DNA of 64,000 nt from Sulfobacillus benefaciens. GTDB taxonomy: Bacteria; Bacillota; Sulfobacillia; Sulfobacillales; Sulfobacillaceae. Position 1 is the stretch's first letter. Each line of letters begins with the position of its first letter. The DNA lies in assembly GCA_003023725.1 (NCBI GenBank), contig PXYT01000004.1, positions 1 to 64,000 of the forward strand. The letters are read 5' to 3'. A program made the position numbers and the translations under genes. Below are positions 1 to 9,047 of this stretch, one piece after another. Under the pieces are notes generated by a model, which was given only the letters and a program-made list of their open reading frames with translations, searched no databases and was not told the origin of the DNA.

Positions 1-166
1 TGCTCATGTCCGGCAGCGCCACATTGACAATACTGGCATCCAATGCCGCCATAAAAGCGCCAATACAGACGGTTGCCACCACTAGCCAAATATAGTTCTC
101 GCGTGTGGTAAATCGTGTCAGAGGCAAGGACTGCCACACATTTCGAATACCAGTTGCCTTAGCCAC
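1..166 (-). CDS. MFS drug exporter, DHA2 (EmrB/QacA-like) family, N-terminal part
   Basis: This is the first 55 codons of a gene that runs off the left edge. The GTG start at 166 has a GGAGGT site about 6 nt upstream. The translation ends in a first membrane helix carrying FMAALDASIVNVALPDMS, the typical TM1 motif of 14-helix EmrB/QacA proton-driven exporters. It begins 37 nt after the stop of the DmsC-like gene on the same strand, so it may be the last gene of that operon. Family assignment is good; the substrate cannot be judged. Confidence 0.8.
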   Translation of the reverse strand, partial: MAKATGIRNVWQSLPLTRFTTRENYIWLVVATVCIGAFMAALDASIVNVALPDMS

Positions 167-202
167 GGCTTGCACCTCCAAGAATTATCTTTATCGTAGC
201 CG

Positions 203-1147
203 TTAGAACACAACTTGGGAAGACCTTTTCGGCTCGTCGGTAAACCAAACCCGAGAACTGTGGGTCGCATCGCCAAAAAACATCCAACGTTCCACAATGA
301 GGCCAAGACTTTCTGTTACGGCCGCAATAAGGTGAGAGACAGGGTCATTCCATACAGTCAGAGCTATCACGGGAACCAACCACATCAGAACCGCCATAAG
401 ACCATAACCCCCAATTCGTTGTGAGCGGGTTAGGGCTGGCCAAATCTGAGTCTGGTAGCGGTAGGGAGCCCTGGTCGTTCCGGTATCCATCACCCGGTAC
501 GGTTTTTGGGAAAGTCCCGTTCCCGTGGTCGACATGACCAAATTCTCCGCCTCGCGAAAGTTCCGGACCTGAAGTATTTTGAAAACCGCGGCGATGGCCA
601 GAACCACCCCAAATGTCAGAGCCAAACCCGGCACGCTCCGATGCATGACGGTAGCAATTCCCCATCCCCACGACGTCCCGCTTAGGGCCGATGCTCCGAA
701 AAACATCAGAACCGTCAGCGGAGAGTGCCAGCTTCGCATGGCCCGAATCGTCGCGTAAAGCATAGCTGTGATGTATACGGCAACTATACCAAGAAGTGCC
801 GCCAGCACACTGAGCGTCACCCATACCCCTTTCGGCGACACCATAAAAAGGCGGGACAGTACGCTCATCCCCACCACCATCGTATACACACCCGTACTGA
901 GTGCCTCACGGCTTAACCAAGAAGTTTTTAGCCGCCGCATGACATATTTTCCGGCCGACAGCCTGTGCATGTGAAAAATGGAGGCAATGCCACCGATCGC
1001 ACCTGCAGTGAAGGCCGTGAGCTGGCACGCAAAGACCAGCGAGGAATCAACAGGATGGGTAAACATTAACACAGCCGCCACACTCATTAATCCTACAGAC
1101 AAGCCTTGCAACAATGTCAGTGCCAAAAGCGGCCACGTCGGTTTCAT
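203..1147 (-). CDS. DmsC/SoeC-like membrane anchor subunit of a molybdoenzyme
   Basis: A 314-residue hydrophobic protein with about eight predicted membrane helices. It matches the DMSO reductase anchor (DmsC) type that exchanges electrons between an iron-sulfur subunit and the quinone pool. Its start overlaps the stop of the ferredoxin-like subunit by 4 nt, so the two are probably translationally coupled. The C-terminal tail after the last helix is short and polar. Sequence conservation in this family is low, so the call rests on hydrophobic pattern and its position as third gene behind the catalytic and Fe-S subunits. With its partners it would form a quinone-linked cytoplasmic enzyme of the SoeABC kind. 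Confidence 0.8.
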   Translation of the reverse strand: MKPTWPLLALTLLQGLSVGLMSVAAVLMFTHPVDSSLVFACQLTAFTAGAIGGIASIFHMHRLSAGKYVMRRLKTSWLSREALSTGVYTMVVGMSVLSRLFMVSPKGVWVTLSVLAALLGIVAVYITAMLYATIRAMRSWHSPLTVLMFFGASALSGTSWGWGIATVMHRSVPGLALTFGVVLAIAAVFKILQVRNFREAENLVMSTTGTGLSQKPYRVMDTGTTRAPYRYQTQIWPALTRSQRIGGYGLMAVLMWLVPVIALTVWNDPVSHLIAAVTESLGLIVERWMFFGDATHSSRVWFTDEPKRSSQVVF

Positions 1148-1809
1148 GATTGGTTCGCCTCCAAAACCTCGTCAATCTCATCTTCGTCGACGTCATGGGG
1201 AATTGGCCGCCTAGGCAAGTAATGCACGGACGGCCTGGCGCCCAGTTCGGGCAACAAAGTAAATCCCTGCCTGCGCGCCACCAATTTCGACACTTCGGAT
1301 TCGGGATCATCCAGATCGCCGAATGTTCGCGCATGAGTGGGGCAACTTTGCACACAAGCCGGCTGTCGGTCCTTTTCGGGCAATGTTTCGTCCTCAATCC
1401 GGTCAATACACATCGTGCACTTCTTGACTACCCCTTCGTGCTCATCAAATTCCCGCACCCCGTAAGGGCAAGCCCACATACACAACTGGCACCCGATACA
1501 GGAATCATAATCGATTAGTACCACGCCATTGTCTTGACGCTTATACGAGGCACCCGTCGGACATACCGGTACACAAGGGGCGTCATAACAGTGCATACAG
1601 GCTTTGGGCAAATACATTACAGAAGCCTGGGGATACTCGCCGGCCTCAACGGACAGAACCCGGTTCCACCACATCCCGTCGACTTCCCGGTAAGGTTCAT
1701 GATCCGGAACCGCGCCAAAATCTCCGGAGGTATTGTGTTCCTTACAGGAAACCTGACAGCTTTTACAGCCGACACATTTATTGAGATCTGTAATGATAGT
1801 TAACTGCAT
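1144..1809 (-). CDS. Four-cluster ferredoxin subunit of a DMSO-reductase-family enzyme (DmsB/SoeB-like)
   Basis: A 221-residue protein with four cysteine groups for four [4Fe-4S] clusters. The first is C12-x2-C15-x2-C18-x3-C22. Later groups are seen around CMHCYDAPCVPVCP, CIGCQLCMWACP, and CTMC with CVQSCP. This is the usual electron-transfer subunit between a molybdopterin catalytic subunit and a membrane anchor. It lies 6 nt after the catalytic gene's stop and overlaps the anchor gene by 4 nt. There is no signal peptide, as expected for the family. Close relatives serve sulfite, polysulfide, thiosulfate or DMSO enzymes, so substrate follows from the catalytic subunit. Confidence 0.9.
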   Translation of the reverse strand: MQLTIITDLNKCVGCKSCQVSCKEHNTSGDFGAVPDHEPYREVDGMWWNRVLSVEAGEYPQASVMYLPKACMHCYDAPCVPVCPTGASYKRQDNGVVLIDYDSCIGCQLCMWACPYGVREFDEHEGVVKKCTMCIDRIEDETLPEKDRQPACVQSCPTHARTFGDLDDPESEVSKLVARRQGFTLLPELGARPSVHYLPRRPIPHDVDEDEIDEVLEANQS

Positions 1810-1815
1810 CAGCTA

Positions 1816-4689
1816 TTAGCCCCCTTTCCGCGTTGAATAGCCAAAATACGTGAGTTGCGTCATTTCAACCTGCCGCGGCTTCCTCGCCGCAACTTTCGGC
1901 CAAACCTCATGGAGTTCGGATGGATAAATCCGAACTCGCGTGTCATACCATCCTGCTTGCCCCGTGATGGGGTCGTTGTTGAAAACTGTCCCTTGAAGTT
2001 TTCCCGGCGGCAGGGTATCGGGAATGATGTGATTCACGAGAATGGCCCGCTGGCTTTCCGGGGCGTTCGGATCCAGCCCCCATGCTCCCGGGGCCTTGGC
2101 CACTGCGTTCCACGTCCAAACTGTTCCGGGTTCCACCGCATCGGAATACCGTAAAACAGCAGTCATCTTCCCTTGTCGCGACTCCATCCATACCCATTGC
2201 CCTTCTTTCAAACCCAGTCTTTCAGCCGTGGACGGATTCACGAACAACGGATTTTCATGCAACAGTTGACGAAGCCAAGCATTTTGTGAACCCCAAGAGT
2301 GATAATGGGTCATAGGTCTCTGCGTAATCAGAACCAGCGGATATTCCTCTCGGTTACTCGCTTCCAGCTCCAGGGGCTGATGCCAAAACGGCAAAGGGTC
2401 GAAGTACGTCGCCAGACGTTTTCTCAAAGCCGGATCCGACGGCTTTTTCCCAGGCCACAATCCTTGGCCCGCAAGACGAAACGTCTGTAAGACCTCCGAA
2501 TAGAAATTCAATATGATAGGATCGTTCGTAGCATTGAACTTCACATCCCGTGCCCAGTTTAGATACTCCTGGTTAGCCATGCGATAATATTTCCGGCTTT
2601 GGGGCAAAGGCTGGAACCAGAACGCCTTGTTCCTGGCATAGGCCTCCAATTGACGAGGATTGGGTTCGCCCACAAAGGCGGAACGCCCGTCACGTCCCCG
2701 GAATCCAGCCAGAATGCCGACCTTGGAACCGGGAGCTGTTTCCCATAACTGGATAAAATCCTTATACGAGTGGTATCGCACCGTGCCATTCTCCACAAAG
2801 CCGGGCAACTCAAGACGGTTCGCCAGTTCAATCAAAGTGTCTGCTGCGGGATGGACGTCTTTAGGCGGCTCGACAGCTGGCTGTCTGATAGAATCGGCTG
2901 GCCCATCGGGTTCGGAAATAGGACGGTCCTGCAAAGATGCAGCGTCCCACCGTTCCAAGTATGTGGTGTCCGGAAACACGACGTCAGCGAAAGCTACAGT
3001 TTCCGAGTCGTAAGCATCAAGAACGACCACATGTGGAATCTTGTAGTTGCCATTTTCATCCTTGGCCGTCAGCATTTTACGCGTTTCCAGGGTGTTCCAG
3101 CTCGAATTCCATGCAATATTGGCCATATAGATCATCAGCGTGTCGATGCCATAGGGTTGCTCGTCATGGGCGTTGCGGATGACATTCTGAATTACACCGT
3201 GAGCCGCCAGCGGATACTTCCATGAATAAGCTTCATCAATCCGGATCGGCTCATCCTCTTCCACCAGAAGATCATCAGGAGACAAGGGGTATCCGAGTAA
3301 GGGTTGGGGGGCCGCCTGATTTGGCTGATAATCGGAGCGGTTGGGAGCAGGAGATACCGGTGGCGGAGCCGGTTTGGGGTAAGGACTCTTGTAGAGAAAT
3401 CCTCCCGGCGTGTCGATAGTGCCCAGAATCATCATGAGGTCGAAGAGGGCTCGGATTGTCTGAAATCCATTGGTATGAGCCGCAAGCCCGCGCATGGCAT
3501 GAAATGCCACCGGACGTCCCGTCGTTTCTGGATGGCGGGTTCCGTAAAAGTCCGTCCAGGGCTGCTGCAACACCACTGGGTGATTCATTGCCATTTTCCC
3601 CATCTCCAATGCGAGACGTACGATGGTCTTGCGAGGAACATGGGTAATCTCTTCGGCCCAAGCGGGGGTACAAGTCTCGAGGCGATCCTTCAGAATCTGA
3701 AATGCTGGCCTAAAAGTTCGGCCTTGAAACGTGTAAACACCTTCAAGCTGTCCCTTCCCGTCCGCTTTTCTGAAAGGAGAGAATTCCCCGTTGGGCAGCA
3801 CTGTCATCATGTCCCCGTCGTCACTTCTCCAGATTCGGCCGTCGCGTTCCGTACCGGGAGCTTCTTCAACCAAAGCCGCTGCGTTGGTATACCTCCGTAA
3901 GAACTCAGCATCGTACAATCCCCGTTGCACTAATACCTGCATAAAAGCCATGAACAACGCGCCGTCCGTTCCCGGATGAATGGGCACCCATTCGTCAGCC
4001 AGAGCACCATATCCGCTTCGCACCGGATTGATGACAATAAAGCGTCCTCCCCGATCCTTCAACTTCGCAATCGCAAGTTTTAGCGGATTCGACGGATGAT
4101 CTTCCGCCACGCCAATCAGAATAAACAAACGCGCATGCTCAACATCCGGCCAGCCAAACTCCCAAAAACTTCCACCAATAGAATACATGCCGCCAGCGGC
4201 CATATTAACAGAGCAAAAACCGCCGTGGGCAGCCCAATTGGGACTGCCAAACTGCTTAGCCCAATACCCGTTAAAGGCCTGCATCTGATCTCGTCCTGTG
4301 AAATAGGCCAAGCGGGAAGGATCGGTCTGGCGTATGTCCCTTAGCCATTCCTCCACTGTCGACAGAGCTGTTTCCCAGTCTACGGGAACAAACTCTCCCT
4401 GCCCGCGCTCTGTTCCAGGCGCACGCATCATGGGACTGGTCAGCCGCGCCGGCGAATATTGCGTCATGATGCCGGCACCGCCCTTGGCACACCAGACTCC
4501 TTGATTCACCGGAGACTCCGGAATTCCGGAAATAAACCGGATGCGTTCGTTTTCGACAGTCACCTCAATGCCGCAACGACACGCACACATATAGCAGGTG
4601 GTGTGAACTTTCCGGCTGGATGCTGATTCTGGTTTGGTCTCTTGATCAGCATCCGGAGTTCGTTGCACCTTTTCGGCGTCTACGGCCAT
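1816..4689 (-). CDS. Molybdopterin oxidoreductase catalytic subunit, cytoplasmic, SoeA-like
   Basis: A 957-residue molybdo-bis-PGD enzyme. The ATG at 4689 is chosen because ACCTCC (minus-strand GGAGGT) sits 7 nt away; the longer frame lacks a site. C32-x2-C35-x3-C39-x27-C67 binds the N-terminal [4Fe-4S] cluster. C159 in GGFCSVNMA is the likely Mo ligand, so there is no selenocysteine here. The end carries the dinucleotide-binding C-terminal domain. There is no Tat signal, placing the enzyme in the cytoplasm. Cytoplasmic location, length and an A-B-C operon with a DmsC-type anchor fit sulfite:quinone oxidoreductase SoeABC better than periplasmic polysulfide, thiosulfate or tetrathionate reductases, but I cannot exclude those. 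MoaE and MoaD genes for its cofactor are at 39-40 kb. Confidence 0.85.
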   Translation of the reverse strand: MAVDAEKVQRTPDADQETKPESASSRKVHTTCYMCACRCGIEVTVENERIRFISGIPESPVNQGVWCAKGGAGIMTQYSPARLTSPMMRAPGTERGQGEFVPVDWETALSTVEEWLRDIRQTDPSRLAYFTGRDQMQAFNGYWAKQFGSPNWAAHGGFCSVNMAAGGMYSIGGSFWEFGWPDVEHARLFILIGVAEDHPSNPLKLAIAKLKDRGGRFIVINPVRSGYGALADEWVPIHPGTDGALFMAFMQVLVQRGLYDAEFLRRYTNAAALVEEAPGTERDGRIWRSDDGDMMTVLPNGEFSPFRKADGKGQLEGVYTFQGRTFRPAFQILKDRLETCTPAWAEEITHVPRKTIVRLALEMGKMAMNHPVVLQQPWTDFYGTRHPETTGRPVAFHAMRGLAAHTNGFQTIRALFDLMMILGTIDTPGGFLYKSPYPKPAPPPVSPAPNRSDYQPNQAAPQPLLGYPLSPDDLLVEEDEPIRIDEAYSWKYPLAAHGVIQNVIRNAHDEQPYGIDTLMIYMANIAWNSSWNTLETRKMLTAKDENGNYKIPHVVVLDAYDSETVAFADVVFPDTTYLERWDAASLQDRPISEPDGPADSIRQPAVEPPKDVHPAADTLIELANRLELPGFVENGTVRYHSYKDFIQLWETAPGSKVGILAGFRGRDGRSAFVGEPNPRQLEAYARNKAFWFQPLPQSRKYYRMANQEYLNWARDVKFNATNDPIILNFYSEVLQTFRLAGQGLWPGKKPSDPALRKRLATYFDPLPFWHQPLELEASNREEYPLVLITQRPMTHYHSWGSQNAWLRQLLHENPLFVNPSTAERLGLKEGQWVWMESRQGKMTAVLRYSDAVEPGTVWTWNAVAKAPGAWGLDPNAPESQRAILVNHIIPDTLPPGKLQGTVFNNDPITGQAGWYDTRVRIYPSELHEVWPKVAARKPRQVEMTQLTYFGYSTRKGG

Positions 4690-5184
4690 AACGATTACCT
4701 CCAATCGCAACCTAAATTATCACGACCTTTTCTAACATTAATTCTAACTAGTTCTAATTGCTGTGGCGTGCAGAATACCTGATAGCGACACTCATCATTT
4801 CTTATGGCTACTTTGGGTTGCCTATTGGATGGTCATGTTCGATATTTCTGAACTTAAATTCACTTCAGAACTAGTTCCAATGGAGATCTGAGGCCTAATG
4901 TTGCTTTTCTCTGGTAGCCGTTTGTCACAGAGTGATTACGAGTTGGAACAGAACTTTATTTTGGCAATACATGCCAGATAAAATCCGCTTTGAATAGAAC
5001 GTTACTGACTGTTCTTTTAGTCAAACGACGATTATACTAAAGGGTAAGTTTTCAATTAGCGTAAAGGATTAGTAAGCAATAGAGAATTGTCGGATTGTTT
5101 CATCCAACAACCCAAGGTGCCACGGGAATAGAGCGGGATGTTGGTCAAGTGCTGGGCAGGTTGTATATGCAAGGAGTGAATGTC
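4690..5184. promoter_or_regulatory. Intergenic region upstream of the SoeA-like operon, with a repeated AACTAGTTC element
   Basis: An AT-rich 495-nt spacer between the divergent SoeA-like operon and a small plus-strand gene. It holds two direct copies of a 15-mer, AACTAGTTCTAATTG (4746-4760) and AACTAGTTCCAATGG (4869-4883), 13 of 15 bases identical and 123 nt apart. The second copy contains the 10-bp palindrome GAACTAGTTC. Near 5000 an AGAAC...GTTCT inverted pair is also present. Paired palindromic elements upstream of an operon suggest regulator sites. No coding sequence is apparent. Confidence 0.4.
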
Positions 5185-5430
5185 GTGCTGCGATATCTGA
5201 TATTGGTTACCCCGATTCTTTGGGCTGTCGTATTTTATCTGATTTGGCAAAGAAAAAAACACGGACACGGCTTACGTGGGACGCGGGCGAACCGTAACCC
5301 CTCTCGATCGTCTTTAAAGGCAACCGCATCCACGTCCCATAAGCGGAGCAGGCCGGCCCCAGTCATTACGTTGTTTCCAACATCAACGTCCCCGCGAAAA
5401 GCCCGCCCCAAGGAGGACCATTCGGAATAA
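5185..5430 (+). CDS. Small single-span membrane protein with a basic tail, unknown
   Basis: An 81-residue frame starting at GTG 5185 with AAGGAG about 8 nt upstream. One strong membrane helix lies near residues 4-22 (LILVTPILWAVVFYLIW), followed directly by RKKHGHG and a long Lys/Arg/Ser/Pro-rich tail, so the tail should be cytoplasmic. The frame is open further upstream, but only this start has a good ribosome site. I recognise no family. It is divergent from the SoeA-like operon across a regulatory spacer. The tail's biased composition leaves open that only the first half is real. Confidence 0.45.
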   Translation: MLRYLILVTPILWAVVFYLIWQRKKHGHGLRGTRANRNPSRSSLKATASTSHKRSRPAPVITLFPTSTSPRKARPKEDHSE

Positions 5431-5854
5431 GCTCGGGAACATTTTTTAGTCACCGTATTGGCCAGTCCGTTACAATCGGCTTTTCATAAACAAATTTTTG
5501 TGTACAGTCATGAAGAAAACTAAACTCCACCATCCAGCCAAGCAACGGGAGAAGGCCTCGTAGGATTGCTCCTAACTCTTCCTGGACGAAAAGTAGCCAT
5601 GTCTTGTCTTATGTGCATAGGAGGGCCCCTTCCTCCCAAATCGTTAAAAGGCACATTCCCCGCTGCAATGCATTCTTATGCGCTGATTGCAGATGCCTAA
5701 ACTGGAATAGCCTTTCACGATTATCAACACTTTCAAGCCTCAATATCTCCAAAGGACGAATGCTTGGTTGATGTTTGCGGGAGTTTGCCATGGAACCATC
5801 GGCTAACAATTAAGATAGTTTAAGTAGGCAACGGGGCCGCAACTCCCGTGCTAC
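5431..5854. other. Intergenic stretch without recognised features
   Basis: About 420 nt between a small membrane gene and a convergent dehydrogenase gene. Short open frames lack ribosome sites and family resemblance. I see no hairpin followed by a T-run, no RNA gene and no repeat. Confidence 0.5.
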
Positions 5855-6793
5855 CTAATAGTGTTGTTCACGGTTGACGAGCCCCACAAGAGGTTTATGA
5901 TCAAGATACTTCCGAACATTATTCAAAAAGAACTGGGCCGTCTTCTCATCCAGACTTGGCCCCGCAATATGAGGTGAAACCCTCACGTTAGGCAATTCCC
6001 ATAGTATATCGTCTGCAGGCAGAGGCTCTGTCTCGAATACGTCCAACACGGCTCCTCGGATTTGATGCATTAACAAGGCTGCCGTCAAGTGCTCCTGATT
6101 GATGACATCACCCCGTCCCACATTGACTACAATGGCGTCAGACTTCATGTGGGAGAAAACCTGACTATCCACCACGTGCCTAGTTTCCGGGGTCGAGGGA
6201 AGGGTAACAACCAAATAATCCAAGGTTCCAACAAATTCTTGCCACTGAGACGCAGAAAACCAATGATCCACGACATTCCGGCGGGGTGTCCGGCTCAAAC
6301 CGAGCACTGTCATGTCAAAAGCCTTCGCTTTTCGAACCAAGTCACGTCCAATGGATCCAAGACCGGCAATACCGAAATGCCGTCCTTCAAGTGACTCTAC
6401 GGGGAACGGTTGCCAACGATGCTCATTTTGTTGTTGCCTGAGACGGTCGATATGGCGGACATGCGCCAGCAATTCCGAAAAGACGAACTCTGCAATAGCA
6501 GGACCAAATTGTCCGACAATCCGAGTAACGACCACCGAAGGCGAAAGATGGGGGTTGGATACCAAGTCGTCGACCCCGGCTCCCATAGACTGCACCCATT
6601 TTAGATGAGACGCCTGAGCATAGAGATGTGGAGGAATCCGCCATCCAAAAATGATCTCGGCTGCAGGTATTACCACTTCGAGCTCTTTTACATTATGGGG
6701 AGCGATAATGTCGCCGGGACAATTCATCACTCGGAGCCTCTCGGCCATTTCCTCGTGACCTTCACAATATATCACTATTTTGGGATTTGCCAA
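5855..6793 (-). CDS. D-2-hydroxyacid dehydrogenase, NAD(P)-dependent
   Basis: A 312-residue member of the D-isomer-specific 2-hydroxyacid dehydrogenase family. The NAD-binding motif is GLGSIGRDLV in the middle of the protein. The catalytic triad is visible as Arg in VNVGRGDVIN, Glu in DVFETEPLP and His in SPHIAGPS. The family oxidises or reduces D-2-hydroxy acids such as glycerate, lactate or phosphoglycerate; the short N-terminal lobe fits the glyoxylate/hydroxypyruvate reductase (GhrA-like) group, though substrate is uncertain. The start is TTG with AGGTGG 6 nt upstream. It stands alone, with a decayed tnpB behind its start and no operon partner. Confidence 0.85.
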   Translation of the reverse strand: MANPKIVIYCEGHEEMAERLRVMNCPGDIIAPHNVKELEVVIPAAEIIFGWRIPPHLYAQASHLKWVQSMGAGVDDLVSNPHLSPSVVVTRIVGQFGPAIAEFVFSELLAHVRHIDRLRQQQNEHRWQPFPVESLEGRHFGIAGLGSIGRDLVRKAKAFDMTVLGLSRTPRRNVVDHWFSASQWQEFVGTLDYLVVTLPSTPETRHVVDSQVFSHMKSDAIVVNVGRGDVINQEHLTAALLMHQIRGAVLDVFETEPLPADDILWELPNVRVSPHIAGPSLDEKTAQFFLNNVRKYLDHKPLVGLVNREQHY

Positions 6794-7106
6794 TGACGAC
6801 CACCTACATTTGATAACGATCCTACGAACAAAATATCACATCTTCGACAGAATCAGTATATCCGCCTTAAGATTCCTTTCCTTGCATCTCGCATACCAGG
6901 GGGTTCCCGGCTATTTGACGAGTTTGAAATCATGCCCCAGGAGTGTACTAACCCGATAGCAAAATAAACCCGATTTCATCTGCATCCGTTACAGAAAACT
7001 TGCCTAAACCTACTCAGGCACCTTTTCCACTTATTGTTCGCACTCTGAACGGGGTTCCACGACAGTCTGCCGTTCTAGAGCCAGGCCGTTAACGGTGAGC
7101 CGCATC
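6794..7106. other. Intergenic flank between the dehydrogenase start and tnpB remnant
   Basis: About 310 nt with no convincing gene. The dehydrogenase promoter should lie here on the minus strand, and the end of the tnpB-carrying element probably lies near 7000-7100, but I could not define its boundary or a target duplication. Confidence 0.4.
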
Positions 7107-8319
7107 CTAGACAAGTGAGGCGTCCTTCACAACCGGCGCTAGGGTTTCCCCCGTGATTCGGGCATGGCGTTGATCCAAGATTGTCTTGATGGCCTCTTTC
7201 TTCATCCACAATTTGATCTCCGGATCAGTGCTCCGCTTTAAAATCACCTTCGCTGCATTGCCATCGGCGGTATCGACCGTGCCACACCATAAGCACCTGA
7301 AATGGTCCCCGTGACGGTTATCTTTCGCCGTGTACCCGCACTGAGAACACTCCTGACTCGTATACGCCGAAGCGACCGCTTGTTGGTGCGAACCTCGCAC
7401 CTTCATCTTAAAATCCCGTCGTTCTTGCAAGATGCTGCGCGTCCACAAGGACACTTGCCGCGACATTTTTTGCCTTGGGCTTTGCCGCGCATATGGCCCA
7501 AGTCTTCCACAATAACCTGCTCGGGATCTTGGGCTAGCACGCCATGGATAGCGTGGTTGATCGTGGTGGCCACCGCCGCTCGTGCTTGTTTCTGCCGCCG
7601 CTTTTGCTTTTTCTGTCCGAGATTGTGTTTTTTTGACTTTAGCTTGATGGCGCTGGGCCGCCGATTCATCCGCGAATTTCATATGCCTGGCCGCATGCCG
7701 AATTCGATTGCGTTTCTTGCCGGTGTCCACCAGACGTTCATCAACCTGTGCCACAATTTGTCCATATTCCGTCCCATAGCGCTCGCCACGTTGATCGGTG
7801 AACACTTCCGTGATGCCCGCATCCAACGCTAAGACTTTCACCCGAAAGGGTCTCCAGCAGACCTTCACCGGTTGGGTCGTCTGGACTTCCCAATGATCGT
7901 CATCCCACACCAGCCGGATGGTGCCCCATCAGGACCTCAGCGATCTGATCATATTGTTGAATCAGGCGAAAATACGCATGGCGTTGCACGGCATCCTCCG
8001 TGCTTGGGAAGTGCCGAAAAATCTGGGCCTTCCACTGATCCAAGGCTTTGGCACTTTCGACCCAACGGATCATCGTGTCACACGCATCAAAGACGCACTG
8101 GTCTTCGATATGCGCCGGGAGTTGGTGAAAACTAAACCGCCGTGCAAAAGCCCGCTTATCGGCACGGTGTAATCTCCAAAGCACCCCGTTTTTGGCCTTG
8201 GCCAGTTCGACTAAGTACGCATCTTTCTGGCGAGCATACGCCGTGGCTAACGCGTGAAGTCGTTGGTTTTTACGCTTATTTGGTGGAAGGGTCATGCGCC
8301 TCCGAGTACGCATCAGCAT
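7107..8319 (-). pseudogene. tnpB: IS200/IS605-family tnpB (OrfB) with three frameshifts
   Basis: The RNA-guided nuclease-type accessory protein of IS605/IS1341 elements, split over three frames. The N-terminal part (8319 to about 7915) breaks near a GGGG run; frame -1 then resumes as TIRLVWDDDHWEV and RuvC motif I VLALDAGITEVF. A second shift falls at a 7-A run (minus strand, near 7630). It moves into the frame carrying RuvC motif II VIVEDLGHMRGK. A third at a 6-A run (near 7470) returns to SLWTRSILQERRDF and the zinc ribbon CSQCGYTAKDN...CLWC. All catalytic motifs survive, so the lesions are recent or are homopolymer sequencing errors. No tnpA is beside it. Confidence 0.85.
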
Positions 8320-9047
8320 CAGGAACCACCTCTTTCATTCGTGCGATATACTTTAGTGAAGAACAAGTAGTATTTTAGTTACTGATTATAGCCCCTCCCC
8401 AAGACAGTTCACACCAATCCGTCTTTCCTCACACCACTGCTTTCTTACAATAAGTTTACGACTCACGTGGAGTGGTAGTTGCTCGCCTCCGGCAAGAGAT
8501 GTCCAGCCCTCTGGTTGTTTCGAGTACCTTTGTCACCGCATCATCTTACATTTCGCCACCGGGCTGTGCTTTAGTTCAACAGAGCATAAACAACTGTGGC
8601 AAAAATGGTGAAACCCGTAAAAATCGCTGTGATCAAACCGATTGTCTATTCCCCCTCTGTCCTGTGATCCGTCCTGTCAATGATTATTCATTTATCATAA
8701 CATTCGTTACAGATTCTTATCGTCATTTTAATTATCAATTTTCGGAATCCTTCTTTAACTCCTTTACTGAAACTCGGACAAAACGAAGGACATCCGGCCG
8801 AAAACCACAGACTTAAATGCTAGAGGAATAAAAATGAAGAAGAGAGTCTTTGTGGTAACATAACATTAACCTGTTCTTTGCGGCTGTGGGACTACAGCGA
8901 TCCCACAGCTGCACAGAAGAGGGCTTTTATTGGGCACGGAAAATCGGATCTTTGTTACCATTTGCCTTTCATGGCTCTAAACCAATAAATATACAAACTA
9001 ATGAACCCGGATATTGCGGGAGTTAAGAATTGAGGTGCGGGCACTCC
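8320..9047. other. Intergenic region with a 9-bp hairpin upstream of the ABC exporter
   Basis: About 730 nt between divergent tnpB and the ABC operon. Frames inside are unlike real genes. A perfect 9-bp inverted repeat GCTGTGGGA / TCCCACAGC occupies 8883-8891 and 8901-8909 with a 9-nt loop, followed by a weak T-rich stretch. It lies 140 nt before the exporter start, so it could be an attenuator-like hairpin, an operator, or the end of the tnpB element. Confidence 0.4.

Noticed and set aside
345-824. A long minus-strand frame inside the DmsC-like gene
   Set aside because: It lies in another frame of a well-supported membrane protein gene and has shadow-like composition.
1816-4689. Selenocysteine in the molybdoenzyme, as in some formate dehydrogenases
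   Set aside because: The metal-ligand position is Cys159 and no in-frame TGA occurs in the gene.
7107-8319. Programmed frameshifting in tnpB
   Set aside because: Three separate shifts are needed, and TnpB is not known to use them; decay or sequencing error is simpler.
8472-8816. A 114-residue frame before the ABC exporter
   Set aside because: No ribosome site, low-complexity Ser/Thr/Arg composition and no recognisable domain.
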